Of a DNA stretch of 54,241 nucleotides, positions 7,913-16,706 are shown one piece after another (the first letter of the stretch is position 1; every line of letters starts with the position of its first letter). The notes below the pieces were generated by a model that ran no database searches, was not told where the DNA came from, and saw nothing but the letters and a program-made list of their open reading frames with translations. The position numbers were made by a program, and so were the translations under genes. This DNA is from Blautia sp. GTDB lineage: Bacteria > Bacillota > Clostridia > Lachnospirales > Lachnospiraceae. The DNA lies in NCBI GenBank assembly GCA_022770365.1, contig JALEHU010000058.1:1-54241 (forward strand), given 5' to 3'.

Positions 7913-8707
7913 TCAGACACACCGGATATTTCTTTCTTTTCCTATTCTGCTGAAATATTTGGCTCCTGCAAGCAATGCAGCCAGCAGCAGGAAATCAATC
8001 ACTGTCAGCACACCTACTGCGGACGATTGAAGCAGCCATAGCCCAAACTCTGAATAAACCAATGACCAAATGTTGGCACCAATATGAAGAAGTACAGATG
8101 CATAAAGACTTCCCGTCATTTCCATAAAATATGCAAACAGACATCCAAGAAGGGACGCATACAAAAACTGAACAATGTTTCCGTGATAAATACCAAACAA
8201 CAGCCCGGAAAGCACAACAGCATACGGCATCTTCAGGTAATCACGCATCCGGGCGTAAACCATCCACCGGAATACCGTTTCTTCTGCGACCGGAGCTACA
8301 ATCCCCATCCAGTAGATCATCTCCATCAGGCTCTTACCCTCTGTAACCAGAGTCATCGTATCCTCATATGTGGAAGACTGCAGAAATACCTGAACGATCG
8401 ATACGAGCATATTGCCAAACTGTGCCATTGCAGCTCCCATAACGAGCAGAAGCAGATAATCTCTGATTCTTCCATGAGCAGCAGACGGTTTAACAAGTCC
8501 GCCTACAATTCTGCATAATCTGTCTTTTCTATAAAAATAGAGTAATGGCAGCATCGTCAGCAGACCTGCCACGCCCGTCAGAAGCATGGCACTTTTGTAA
8601 TAGGTATCCAGACCTTTCCCATGCTGCTGTATCAAAGCCAGAGCAATTCCCCCTACAATCTGACCTGTTACGAATGAAATCAGAACAGGATACAAAACCC
8701 TCCACAA
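7913..8707 (-). CDS. CPBP-family intramembrane metalloprotease
   Basis: A roughly 264-residue protein with about eight hydrophobic segments. The family signature is complete: motif 1 EETVFR (Glu142, Glu143, Arg147), motif 2 with His175 in FGIYHGN, and motif 3 with His208 and Asn212 (LLHIGAN). These residues form the metal site of CAAX-protease/bacteriocin-processing (Abi/CPBP) enzymes in the membrane. The 5' end is uncertain: the longest frame begins with TTG at 8707 without a clear ribosome binding site, while GGAGG lies just inside it. It follows the HAD gene by 32 bp and ends in its own terminator. The substrate is unknown. Confidence 0.85.
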   Translation of the reverse strand: MWRVLYPVLISFVTGQIVGGIALALIQQHGKGLDTYYKSAMLLTGVAGLLTMLPLLYFYRKDRLCRIVGGLVKPSAAHGRIRDYLLLLVMGAAMAQFGNMLVSIVQVFLQSSTYEDTMTLVTEGKSLMEMIYWMGIVAPVAEETVFRWMVYARMRDYLKMPYAVVLSGLLFGIYHGNIVQFLYASLLGCLFAYFMEMTGSLYASVLLHIGANIWSLVYSEFGLWLLQSSAVGVLTVIDFLLLAALLAGAKYFSRIGKERNIRCV

Positions 8708-8739
8708 CTGTGAAAAAAAGTTCTGTCTGCGCAGAGGGC

Positions 8740-9387
8740 TCAGTCGAAAAAACGAAGCAGTTCTTCTGCGGAATCAACAATTCTAAGTGGCTTCGCTGCT
8801 TCCAGTTCCTCCATTGTCCCGTATCCGTAAGAAACCGCCACGCACTGTACTCCTGCTTCTCTTGCACCAAATACATCGTGCTCTTTATCTCCGACCATCA
8901 GAACCTGATCACGATGTTCAGCAAGTCGGAGACGTTTCAGGGTTTCCTCGATGACCTGCACCTTCCGGGTTCTGCTCCCATTCATCTCACTTCCGACAAT
9001 GACATCAAAATATCCTGCCAGATCAAAATAATCCAGTACCTGATTCACGAAATTTTCCGGTTTGGAGGATGCAACGGCCAGGCGATATCCTTTTCTCCGA
9101 AGCACTTCAAGAAGTTCGCGGATACCCGGATACACATCGTTTTCAAAAATTCCGGTTACCGTATATCGTTCGCGATAAAAAGCAACCGCCCGTCTTGCTG
9201 TCTCTTCATCCACTTCCGTATATTTCATAAACTGTTCCAGCAGCGGCGGACCCACAAAGACTCTGAGCTTTTCCAGATCCGGCTCCGGTTTTCCGATTTT
9301 TTCCAGCGCATATTGAACAGATTTTGTGATTCCCTCTCCGGACTCCGTAAGAGTTCCGTCTAAATCAAACATGATTGCTTTATACAT
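8740..9387 (-). CDS. HAD-family hydrolase, phosphoglycolate phosphatase-like
   Basis: A 215-residue cytoplasmic phosphatase. Motif I is FDLDGTLT with the nucleophile Asp8 and acid/base Asp10; motif II includes VASSKP; the lysine-containing motif is in the SEMNGSRTRK region; motif IV is MVGDKEHDVFGA. A helical cap domain sits between motifs I and II (subclass I). Gph/PpaX-type proteins dephosphorylate phosphoglycolate or pyrophosphate, but the substrate cannot be read from sequence. GGAGG precedes ATG 9387. Probably co-transcribed with the CPBP gene. Confidence 0.88.
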   Translation of the reverse strand: MYKAIMFDLDGTLTESGEGITKSVQYALEKIGKPEPDLEKLRVFVGPPLLEQFMKYTEVDEETARRAVAFYRERYTVTGIFENDVYPGIRELLEVLRRKGYRLAVASSKPENFVNQVLDYFDLAGYFDVIVGSEMNGSRTRKVQVIEETLKRLRLAEHRDQVLMVGDKEHDVFGAREAGVQCVAVSYGYGTMEELEAAKPLRIVDSAEELLRFFD

Positions 9388-9439
9388 AATTCCTCCGGTA
9401 TTCTTATTTGATCTCTCATTGTATCTCGTTTATCCGCAT

Positions 9440-9445
9440 ATTATA
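9440..9445 (-). promoter_or_regulatory. Extended -10 (TGTTATAAT) upstream of the HAD gene
   Basis: Minus-strand TATAAT preceded by TG one base upstream lies 53 bp before the HAD start codon. No good -35 is seen at 16-18 bp, which is common for extended -10 promoters. Confidence 0.5.
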
Positions 9446-9540
9446 ACACGCTTTTTTCATTCAGTCTATGCCCAAATCCTTTGTGGAAGCATCTGTCTTC
9501 TCTTAGATGCTTTGCAGAAATATCTGATTTAATCCGGATG

Positions 9541-10524
9541 TCACGGTTCAAGCTTACGGCAGAACACCCGGATTTCAGTTCCTTCCTCATGCGCCGCGAT
9601 CAATTCCACACAGCTGTCCTTCTGTACTTCATTCACATCCAGTACAAGAGAGCTTCCCTCCCAATGCCATAAACTCTCTTCCTCATTGATCCTGACTGAT
9701 AAAACAGATACCGGGCTGTCTGACAGAATCAAAAAAAACGGGGACTTACCGGAGTCTGAAACGATTTCCTTATGATAATAAATTTCCAGTTCCTTTTGAG
9801 ATATTTCATCATCTGTTTTCTTTTGATAAAAGAATAATTCCGGAACCGGTGACGGCTCAGGATTTGGAGTCAATGTAACTGTTGGTACCGGTGACGGCGA
9901 TACTGTATCGCCTGATGCAGACTTTTCTTCGCTGATATCAGCGGTGCTGCCGGAAGACCATTTTGTTTCATGACTGCTGACCTGACTGCTTTGCTTTTTG
10001 TTTTTCTGTTCAGTATACTCACTGAATACAGCTTCATTCTTCCCTGAGTTCTGACCGGATACAGGTGCATTCTGCCCGGTACTTTGACTTGAGACTGGTA
10101 CGTTCTCACTGGAAGACGATGCATTCTGCCCGGTAGTCTGGCTGAAAACCGGTGCAGTCTGTACGCTATTCTCGCTGGAAGCTGGTGCAGTCTGTCCAGT
10201 GTTTTGACTGGAATCAGTCATATTCTGACCATCACTCCCACTGACTGCAGAGCTATTTTGCCCCGATCCTGTCGTATTCGAAGTATTACTGTCTGAGGAT
10301 GCTCCAACTCCGGATGATATTTCGTCATTTTCCTGAATAGAACCACTGTCTGACGAACTCCCGCTATTCTCCTCAAAACTTCCTGTACCTGGAAAATCAC
10401 TCTGTTCACCAACACCGATTTCAATATCAAAACCTCCCATTTCCATTCCTGCTGCCGGAAACACCCGGGAAAATAATATGAGTATTACAAATACCGCTAA
10501 TACCTTCTCAAGAACTTTTCTCAT
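9541..10524 (-). CDS. Secreted or anchored Ser/Gln/Asn-rich repeat protein of unknown function
   Basis: A 327-residue protein that I do not recognise. It has a hydrophobic N-terminus (LEKVLAVFVILILFSRVFPA) that is a signal peptide or anchor, a low-complexity region of about 170 residues built of imperfect 12-14-residue units around TGQNAPVS/SGQNS, a proline-rich linker (PSPVPTVTLTPNPEPSPVPE) and a C-terminal domain of about 95 residues (from FYQKKTDDEISQ) with predicted beta strands. GGAGG lies eight bases before ATG 10524. The start overlaps the kinase gene by 17 bp, so the two are coupled; it could be an extracytoplasmic partner or substrate of the kinase. Confidence 0.6.
   Translation of the reverse strand: MRKVLEKVLAVFVILILFSRVFPAAGMEMGGFDIEIGVGEQSDFPGTGSFEENSGSSSDSGSIQENDEISSGVGASSDSNTSNTTGSGQNSSAVSGSDGQNMTDSSQNTGQTAPASSENSVQTAPVFSQTTGQNASSSSENVPVSSQSTGQNAPVSGQNSGKNEAVFSEYTEQKNKKQSSQVSSHETKWSSGSTADISEEKSASGDTVSPSPVPTVTLTPNPEPSPVPELFFYQKKTDDEISQKELEIYYHKEIVSDSGKSPFFLILSDSPVSVLSVRINEEESLWHWEGSSLVLDVNEVQKDSCVELIAAHEEGTEIRVFCRKLEP
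10040..10270 (-). repeat. Degenerate tandem repeat coding for TGQNAPVS-type units
   Basis: The coding strand has repeated blocks that translate as TGQTAP, VQTAPVFSQ, TGQNASSSS, TGQNAPVSGQ and SGKNEAVFS. Units are about 36-42 bp and imperfect. Such a block may vary in copy number between strains. Confidence 0.6.
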
Positions 10525-11770
10525 TCCGTCTTTCCTCCCACTTCTTCAGTGTCTCAATTTCCATCGGCTCCATTGTACCTTTTCGCCACTGGCTTCGATA
10601 CCTTTCCCACAGGCGAATGCTTTCCTCCTGCAGTCCGTTTCTGCACAAAAACAGTCCATACTGCCCATATGCCTCTCCATAATCTTCGTCATACAGAATA
10701 AGCTGCTCATAATAAATTGCCGCATGCTCCTCTTCGCCCTGAATTTCGCCATTTAAAGCCAGCATAAGAAGCAGTTTCCGCTGGGATTCTGTTTCCGGAT
10801 AATCTTTTAAAAGTAACTGTAATTCTATCTCTGTCTCACTGCAGATTTTTTTCCTGTCCATAAAACTGTTATTCAAAAAAGCATCTGTGTAATATTTTCT
10901 TGTAACTTCCGTTAATCTCTTTTCCAGCAATGGTCTTTCTGACTGTTTCGAAAACCGGAAGATACCAATAAGAATCACACTGAGCATCATCATAAGAAGA
11001 AAAAGCCCTTTTCTCACAGATATATGGATATCTTTTCCCAGAGCAGTCTGAATTTCGTTTTGAACTGTTCTCATGTCAGGATATCGAAGCTTTTCATCTC
11101 TCCTGCAGCATTTCCGGAGCAAAAAACCGAATCGGAAATTTCCAAGAATATATCGTGTTTTGTTTTTACCACACAGTGCAGCCATAGTCTTCCCAAGCGC
11201 ATAGACATCGCTGGCTGCGGTCATTCTCCCTTCACGCTGTTCGGGTGCTGCATACCCCGGCGTACCAAGACAGATTCTCTGTTTCTCACGGTATCCAAAC
11301 ACCGCACTTCCCAGATCCACCAGATACAGTCTCCCGTTCTCTGTCAGCATCACATTCTCAGGCTTCAGATCACCATAATAAACAGCCGGTTTCTGTGTAT
11401 GAAAGTATATCATCACTTCTGTGATCTCCAGGCTGATTTTCATTATTTCTTCCAGTGAAAATATCCGTCCTTCATCCAGCCACTGCCTCAGGGATTTCCC
11501 TCGGATATATTCCATCACAAGATAGCAGAACTCTCCCTGTTCCGCATAATCGGTCATCTTCGGCAAAACCGGATGCTCCAGGAGCCTCATTAGTTTTGCT
11601 TCTTTTTTTCGTTCCATGGGCAGCTCTTTCACTGCCCATAATGTACCCAGATCCATATCCCGGGCAAGATATAAGCTTCCCTCACCGCCCTGTCCGATCT
11701 GCTCAATAATACAGTAGCGGCCCTTTAAAATAATACCAATCAGATCGATACCACTCACTCCATTTCTCAA
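10508..11770 (-). CDS. Membrane-anchored Ser/Thr protein kinase with C-terminal TPR-like tail
   Basis: A 420-residue protein. Residues about 18-245 are a Hanks-type kinase: glycine loop GQGGEGSLY (26-34), ATP-binding Lys48 in AVKEL, catalytic loop YGDLKPEN (132-139, Asp134; the usual HRD is YGD), DLG at 152-154 in place of DFG, and APE/D-V-Y motifs after it. One membrane helix follows (about 255-273, GLFLLMMMLSVILIGI). The outer segment of about 140 residues is helical with TPR-like spacing (AIYYEQLILYDEDYGEAYGQ). There are no PASTA repeats, so it is not the usual PrkC. The start is uncertain: the longest frame begins with TTG 11770 without a strong ribosome binding site. Confidence 0.85.
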   Translation of the reverse strand: MRNGVSGIDLIGIILKGRYCIIEQIGQGGEGSLYLARDMDLGTLWAVKELPMERKKEAKLMRLLEHPVLPKMTDYAEQGEFCYLVMEYIRGKSLRQWLDEGRIFSLEEIMKISLEITEVMIYFHTQKPAVYYGDLKPENVMLTENGRLYLVDLGSAVFGYREKQRICLGTPGYAAPEQREGRMTAASDVYALGKTMAALCGKNKTRYILGNFRFGFLLRKCCRRDEKLRYPDMRTVQNEIQTALGKDIHISVRKGLFLLMMMLSVILIGIFRFSKQSERPLLEKRLTEVTRKYYTDAFLNNSFMDRKKICSETEIELQLLLKDYPETESQRKLLLMLALNGEIQGEEEHAAIYYEQLILYDEDYGEAYGQYGLFLCRNGLQEESIRLWERYRSQWRKGTMEPMEIETLKKWEERRNEKSS

Positions 11771-11818
11771 AACGGAAATATCCGCTCACGCAGACATCAC
11801 TATCATTTATATCATGTT

Positions 11819-12005
11819 TTTTCATGCAAGCATGAAACACATGACCTTTTGACCCTTGTATCATTTATATACGGAAATTAATTTGTGAAAAGTGTAAGAC
11901 AAATCAGTAACAATAGATATTGCAATGAGAAAATATCTGCTGACAGGAAAAAAGCAGATATCAGAAATATGGTATAATTATAGCACATTCCGTTCCGGAT
12001 TTCCA
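11819..12005 (-). promoter_or_regulatory. Kinase operon promoter and hairpin-containing leader
   Basis: On the minus strand TGGAAA (12005-12000), 17 bp, then an extended -10 TGCTATAAT (ending at 11977) form a promoter. Just after the expected start comes a 9-bp stem (11933-11941 with 11953-11961) followed by TTTTC, which resembles a small terminator at the very start of the transcript. A second hairpin, TTTCATGC/GCATGAAA, lies near 11819-11838. About 200 nt of leader precede the kinase frame and hold no gene. Confidence 0.5.
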
Positions 12006-12033
12006 TGGTTATTTTGTAAACTTTTTAACAGCA

Positions 12034-12067
12034 AAGCCGGGGTCATGCTTTATTCTGACCCCGGCTT
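12034..12067 (-). terminator. Terminator after argS
   Basis: AAGCCGGGGTCA (12034-12045) pairs perfectly with TGACCCCGGCTT (12056-12067) over 12 bp with a 10-nt loop, 28 bp past the argS stop. The U-run is short. Confidence 0.8.
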
Positions 12068-12094
12068 TTCAGATTCATTTGAAGACGATATTTG

Positions 12095-13861
12095 TTACAT
12101 TCTGTCAGGAGCGGAAAAACCAAGAAGATCAATACTTGTTTCCAGCACCTCTCTGGTAAGCTTCAGAAGCTGGATAAAGGATTCCTTCTGAGCCTGGTTT
12201 GCCTCACTGAGAATCTTTGTCTCATGATAAAAGCTGTTAAACGCATTGGATACTTCGTAAATATAGGCACAGATCTTATGCGGCGCTTTTTCCTCAAATG
12301 CGCTCTCAACCGTAGCCCCAAAACCGGTAAGCTGAAGCATGAGGTTCTTCTCACTTTCATTCACAGCCGGAAGAATTCTGCCTGCATCCGCATCGCCGCC
12401 TTCTTCCACGAAACGGTTCAGAATGGATTTGATTCTGACAATGGTATAAAGAATATACGGACCTGTATTTCCTTCAAAAGAAGTAAAGCGGTCTACATCA
12501 AATATATAATCCTTGGTAGCCTGGTTGGACAGATCACCATATTTGATTGCAGAAAGTCCCACGATCTTTGCCGTCTCGTCTGCATCCTTATCCTTAACAC
12601 TCCGGTTTTCAACAATCTTGCGGTACATTTCCTCGTCGATATCGGCAATGAGATTCTCCAGACGCATAACACCGCCTTCTCTTGTCTTAAACGGTTTGCC
12701 ATCTTTGCCGTTCATGGTTCCAAATCCAAGGAAAGACAACTTTGTCTCATCTTTTACAAGACCGGTCTTGCGTGCGCAGCGGAATACCTGAATAAAATGA
12801 AGTTCCTGTCGTTTATCTACAACGTAGAGAATTTCATCCGGATCAAATAATTTCACACGCTCCACGATCGTAGCAAGGTCTGTCGTTGTATAAAGCGATG
12901 CCCCGTCTGATTTGAGAAGCATACACGGTGGAATTTCCTTGGTGTCGCTTTCCTCCTTAACATCCACCACGAGAGCACCCTGATCTTCATAGGCAAATCC
13001 CTGCTCTTTCATCTTCTCTACCATATCCGGAATGTATGGCTGGGCATCGGATTCTTTTTTCCACAGATCAAAAGATACATTCAGATTGTCATAATTTCTC
13101 TTTAAATCTGTTACAGAAACATTCATAATATGATTCCAGAGAGCCATATATCCCGGTTTGCCCTGCTGAAGAAGATGGGTAGCTTCCAGAGCTTCATTGC
13201 GGTATTCCTCGTCTGTTTTGGATTTCCCGCTGGCACATGGATAAATCTCCTCCAGTTCACTGATGGTAAAAGGCGCTTCTGACGGATATTCTCCGGTATA
13301 ACTGTCGTCAAAGTACACCAGTTCCGGCTGACGGTGCTTCAGTTCTGTAATGATCAGTCCCATCTGCAGTCCCCAGTCCCCCAGATGTACATCACCGATC
13401 ACTTTATGTCCTATATAACGGCCGGTTCTTTTTATACTCTCACCAATGATCGCAGAACGGAGATGGCCCACATGAAGCGGCTTGGCAACATTCGGTCCGC
13501 CGTAGTCGATCATAATTGTTTTCGGTGTTTCTGCCGGTGTAACGGAAAGTTTCTCATCCACAGCCATTTGCTCAAGATAATCCGCCAGAAATTCTTCTTT
13601 TACTTTCAGATTAATGAAACCCGGCTTTACTACTTCTGCCATGGAAAATACAGGGCTGTTTCCCAGATTTGCCACTACATCGTCAGCGATCATAAACGGG
13701 GCCTTTTTGTAGGCTTTGGCTCCTGCCATTGCTCCGTTGCACTGGAATTCACATAAATCGGGACGGTTGGAAACCGTAACTTTTCCATAGGATGGGTCAT
13801 ATCCTGCTTTTTCAAATGCGGCGGAAAGTTCATCCGCCATCTGTTCCATAAGTTTTTTCAT
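12095..13861 (-). CDS. argS: Arginine-tRNA ligase
   Basis: This 588-residue class I aminoacyl-tRNA synthetase charges tRNA-Arg in the cytoplasm. It has the N-terminal Add-1 domain, the HIGH motif as HVGH (130-133) in the ArgRS context GGPNVAKPLHVGHLRSAIIG, the catalytic-core continuation GDVHLGDWGLQMG, and the C-terminal DALR anticodon-binding domain with NTGPYILYT-type sequence before it. Length is normal. ATG 13861 has GAGGAG upstream. It lies 48 bp downstream of degV in the same orientation. Confidence 0.97.
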   Translation of the reverse strand: MKKLMEQMADELSAAFEKAGYDPSYGKVTVSNRPDLCEFQCNGAMAGAKAYKKAPFMIADDVVANLGNSPVFSMAEVVKPGFINLKVKEEFLADYLEQMAVDEKLSVTPAETPKTIMIDYGGPNVAKPLHVGHLRSAIIGESIKRTGRYIGHKVIGDVHLGDWGLQMGLIITELKHRQPELVYFDDSYTGEYPSEAPFTISELEEIYPCASGKSKTDEEYRNEALEATHLLQQGKPGYMALWNHIMNVSVTDLKRNYDNLNVSFDLWKKESDAQPYIPDMVEKMKEQGFAYEDQGALVVDVKEESDTKEIPPCMLLKSDGASLYTTTDLATIVERVKLFDPDEILYVVDKRQELHFIQVFRCARKTGLVKDETKLSFLGFGTMNGKDGKPFKTREGGVMRLENLIADIDEEMYRKIVENRSVKDKDADETAKIVGLSAIKYGDLSNQATKDYIFDVDRFTSFEGNTGPYILYTIVRIKSILNRFVEEGGDADAGRILPAVNESEKNLMLQLTGFGATVESAFEEKAPHKICAYIYEVSNAFNSFYHETKILSEANQAQKESFIQLLKLTREVLETSIDLLGFSAPDRM

Positions 13862-13909
13862 TACTATTGGCTCCTCACAATTGATTTCTTTTATTTTGAT
13901 TCCGGATCA

Positions 13910-14785
13910 TTACCTGATCGTCATTTTTTTTGCACAGGCGATGGCAAGGGCACCATCTCCGATGTGGCATGCCACGCTTAAGGAAAGAGGATCCATATGG
14001 ATCTCATCAAATTCAGGGAATGCTTCCTGAACTTCTTTTTTAAATTCCTCTGCTTCTTCGCTTGTTCCCGTATAGGCAATCTGAAGGCACATTTCTCCGG
14101 TCTTCACATATTCTGCAAAACGCTTTTCCATGTCTTCCTGCATGGCTTTGAGCATCACACGCTTCGCCTGCTTTTTACCCCGGACTTTGGAATAGGAATC
14201 CAGCTTTTCACCCTGGATCTGCAGAACCGGTTTCAGATTCAGCACTGTACCGATTGCTGCAGCAGCAGGAGTGATCCTGCCTCCGCGCTTCAGGTATTTC
14301 AAAGTCTCCAGAGTAATATAAATACTGGACTGGAATTTCTCATCTTCAAGAGCCTGCCTGACTTCAGATGCGTTCCTGCCTGCTTTAACAAGTTCCACAG
14401 CATCCAGTACAGACTGACGCTGTGTAACAGAAATTCTCTGATTATTCACTACCTGCACTCTACCGTCATAATCCCGTGCAAGAGCCATGGCTGTTTCACA
14501 GGATGCGCTTAATCCGCTGGACATGGGGATATGGACGATTTCATCGTATTCTTTAAGAAGGTTGTCCCATAAACCGCATACTTCTCCCGGATTTGGCTGA
14601 GAAGTAGAAATCGGCTCGTCCTGCGTCAGCCGCTTATAAAATTCTTCCTGTGAAAGAGTGATCCCTTCCAGGTACATTTTTTCATTGATGTAGAAGGGCA
14701 TCGGTACGACATAAATTCCAAGTTCTCTTCCCTGATCCTGTGTGATACCGCTGTTGCTGTCTGTCACAATAGCAATTTTTCCCAT
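13910..14785 (-). CDS. DegV-family fatty acid-binding protein
   Basis: A 291-residue protein of the DegV family, whose members bind a fatty acid and, as FakB, present it to the kinase FakA for phospholipid synthesis. Typical motifs are IVTDSNSGI near the start, the segment PISTSQPNPGE, the HIPMSSGLSAS motif contacting the carboxylate, and LKYLKRGGRI with the following loop. Cytoplasmic, no signal peptide. AAGGAG precedes ATG 14785. Which fatty acid it prefers cannot be told. Upstream there is a TTGACA box (14864-14859, minus strand) without a convincing -10. Confidence 0.93.
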   Translation of the reverse strand: MGKIAIVTDSNSGITQDQGRELGIYVVPMPFYINEKMYLEGITLSQEEFYKRLTQDEPISTSQPNPGEVCGLWDNLLKEYDEIVHIPMSSGLSASCETAMALARDYDGRVQVVNNQRISVTQRQSVLDAVELVKAGRNASEVRQALEDEKFQSSIYITLETLKYLKRGGRITPAAAAIGTVLNLKPVLQIQGEKLDSYSKVRGKKQAKRVMLKAMQEDMEKRFAEYVKTGEMCLQIAYTGTSEEAEEFKKEVQEAFPEFDEIHMDPLSLSVACHIGDGALAIACAKKMTIR

Positions 14786-14946
14786 ATTTTTTTCTCCTTG
14801 ATCCCTGATATTTCATTTTGTGTGAAATTATTAAACATCTGACACCCGATTTTGAAAATGTCAACAACAATCATTTATTCCGCGTTCCGTATCACGATAC
14901 TGACAACGCTCTTTTGTAGTGTAACATATTTTAAACGGTATCTCAA

Positions 14947-14975
14947 TTGAAAATGTGAATCTGCTGTGATATAAT
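14947..14975 (+). promoter_or_regulatory. Promoter of the LUD-domain gene
   Basis: TTGAAA (14947-14952), 17 bp, TATAAT (14970-14975). The start codon is 44 bp downstream. Near 14889-14900 a short dyad GTATC-AC-GATAC lies between this promoter and degV and may be an operator. Confidence 0.85.
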
Positions 14976-15019
14976 TTTACATATTAATTTTCAGAAAAAT
15001 CAAAAGGAGGATCCTACAT

Positions 15020-15655
15020 ATGTCTTTTAGATCCGAAAGTTTTCATCTGGCAGGTGAGACACTTCAGAAAGCATTTGCCAGACATGGAATGGAGGCATGC
15101 TACTGTGCCACCGCAGAAGAAGCAAGAGAAAAAGTGCTTTCCATGATTCCTGAGGGCGCTTCTGTAACCTGGGGTGGAAGTGAATCTATGGTAGAGGCCG
15201 GTGTCATCCAAGCTGTCAGTCAGGGAAATTTCGAAGTTATCGACCGCAAAACTGCCAAAAATCCGGAGGAAGCCCGCGCATTATACGGAAAGATGGTCTG
15301 TGCAGATTATTTTCTCACCAGTACCAATGCCTTTACAAAAGACGGTATGCTCGTGAATATTGATGGTGCCAGCAACCGTGTGGCATGTATCGCCCATGGA
15401 CCGGCTCACGTTATCGTTCTGGCAAGCATGGATAAAATGTGCGCGGATGTGGAAGACGCAGTCAAACGTATCCGCACCCTTGCTTCTCCGCCCAACGCTG
15501 TCCGTGTAGGCGCTCAGACTCCATGTGCCAAAACCGGTATCTGCGGTGACTGCTTAAGCACGGACTGCATCTGCTGCCAGATTCTCGTCACCAGATATTC
15601 CAGAGTTCCGGGAAGGATCAAAGTCGTACTCTGCGGAGAAAAACTTGGATTTTAA
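15020..15655 (+). CDS. LUD-domain protein (LutC-like, lactate utilisation family)
   Basis: A 211-residue protein with the LUD (DUF162) fold seen in LutC/LutB, including the WGGSES segment at 51-56 and the internal LTSTNAFTKDGMLVNIDG motif at about 99-116. Near the C-terminus is a cysteine cluster (Cys169, 175, 178, 183, 185, 186) that could bind a metal or Fe-S cluster. The gene stands alone; lutA and lutB are not adjacent, so lactate oxidation is not proven. AAAGGAGG lies nine bases before ATG 15020. It is convergent with the following minus-strand operon, 17 bp away. Confidence 0.85.
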   Translation: MSFRSESFHLAGETLQKAFARHGMEACYCATAEEAREKVLSMIPEGASVTWGGSESMVEAGVIQAVSQGNFEVIDRKTAKNPEEARALYGKMVCADYFLTSTNAFTKDGMLVNIDGASNRVACIAHGPAHVIVLASMDKMCADVEDAVKRIRTLASPPNAVRVGAQTPCAKTGICGDCLSTDCICCQILVTRYSRVPGRIKVVLCGEKLGF

Positions 15656-15672
15656 ACAGACGAAATGTGTCT

Positions 15673-16692
15673 TCATCCAATGGAAAAATTCATTTTCCGC
15701 ACATTCACCCACATAGCATAAAACATGCCGGCCAGTGCTGCGCAAAAAAATGCTGTTCCGGAACAGACTGCAGTTTCTGTCTCCAGCCCTGTCCATGAAA
15801 CAGAAAAAAACACCAGAAGTTTTTCGGTTTCTTCGCCGATCCTTTTAGACCAGAAAGAAAAATCCGACCATTTTCCCGGTATCCAGGCTGCCGGAATTCG
15901 AAAGCTCCTCGCGATCCAATATCCGGCAGTCAGAAAAAATACAGCACCGCACACCTTCCAGAGTTCTTTTCGTTTTCCGGCAGCCAGCTTCTTCTGTCGT
16001 TTTGTCAATATCAGAAGATCAGACCAGAACATGACAGGGATCAAAAAGACAGCCGTCTCTGCCAGAGTCTTCAAAGCCTGTCCATCTGATATTCTCCCGC
16101 CAAGGCCATATCTTAAGAGAAAATTTTCTGCAGTTTCCTCCTGCTTATCTCTGCCGCAGTCCACAAACAACCGGCTGTATTTCGTCTGCCTGTCATCTGA
16201 ACGGATCAGCACTACGCGCTGCATCCAGTTTACAACACCCCTTACAAAAAAACACCTTCCTAATATTTCCACTTCTCTTCCCATAACATCGGTGCTTCCG
16301 TATAATGCAAGCGCTGATTTCCGGTCAATGATACAACCATCTCTGTCTTCTTCAGAAAACCCCCGGATCCGTGGGTCCAAAAGCGAAGCATTTCCAAGAA
16401 CACTTCCCAAAAACACCTTCATGGTCCTCCCGCCAACAGGATCTTTTGCTGTTATCAATCCAAGGTTATGAAAAAAACACGCATTTCCTCCTTGTTCATT
16501 TTCTTCCTCTGTCTCCAGAATCTTCTGAATTCTGTTTTTTTCCGGCAGATCGTCGGACAGAACCACAGAAACTGCATTCTGTTCAGGGATGTTTCCGCAA
16601 AACCTCAATCCCGCAAAAAAGCAGAGTAACACCAGCACAGGGAAAGTGCATTCCAGGATGATAAAGCGCAGAATCGGATTCTTTTTCTTCAT
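15673..16692 (-). CDS. MacB/FtsX-like membrane protein (diverged exporter permease)
   Basis: A 339-residue protein with the layout of a type VII ABC exporter subunit: one N-terminal helix (FIILECTFPVLVLLCFFAG), an extracytoplasmic domain to about residue 205, then three helices near the C-terminus (AVFLIPVMFWSDLLIL, VCGAVFFLTAGYWIARSF, AFFCAALAGMFYAMWV). The external segment ALALYGSTDVMGREVEILG followed by FFVRGVV resembles the MacB periplasmic core. Overall similarity is weak, so this is a fold-level guess. The start 16692 is chosen for AAAGGGG eight bases upstream. It is the last gene of the permease/adaptor operon; no ATPase gene accompanies it. Confidence 0.5.
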   Translation of the reverse strand: MKKKNPILRFIILECTFPVLVLLCFFAGLRFCGNIPEQNAVSVVLSDDLPEKNRIQKILETEEENEQGGNACFFHNLGLITAKDPVGGRTMKVFLGSVLGNASLLDPRIRGFSEEDRDGCIIDRKSALALYGSTDVMGREVEILGRCFFVRGVVNWMQRVVLIRSDDRQTKYSRLFVDCGRDKQEETAENFLLRYGLGGRISDGQALKTLAETAVFLIPVMFWSDLLILTKRQKKLAAGKRKELWKVCGAVFFLTAGYWIARSFRIPAAWIPGKWSDFSFWSKRIGEETEKLLVFFSVSWTGLETETAVCSGTAFFCAALAGMFYAMWVNVRKMNFSIG

Positions 16693-16706
16693 AATTATGT
16701 CCCCTT

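Noticed and set aside
11973-11978. Plus-strand TATAAT overlapping the kinase promoter
   Set aside because: No -35 at 16-18 bp and no plus-strand gene downstream; the palindrome TATAATTATA creates it by symmetry.
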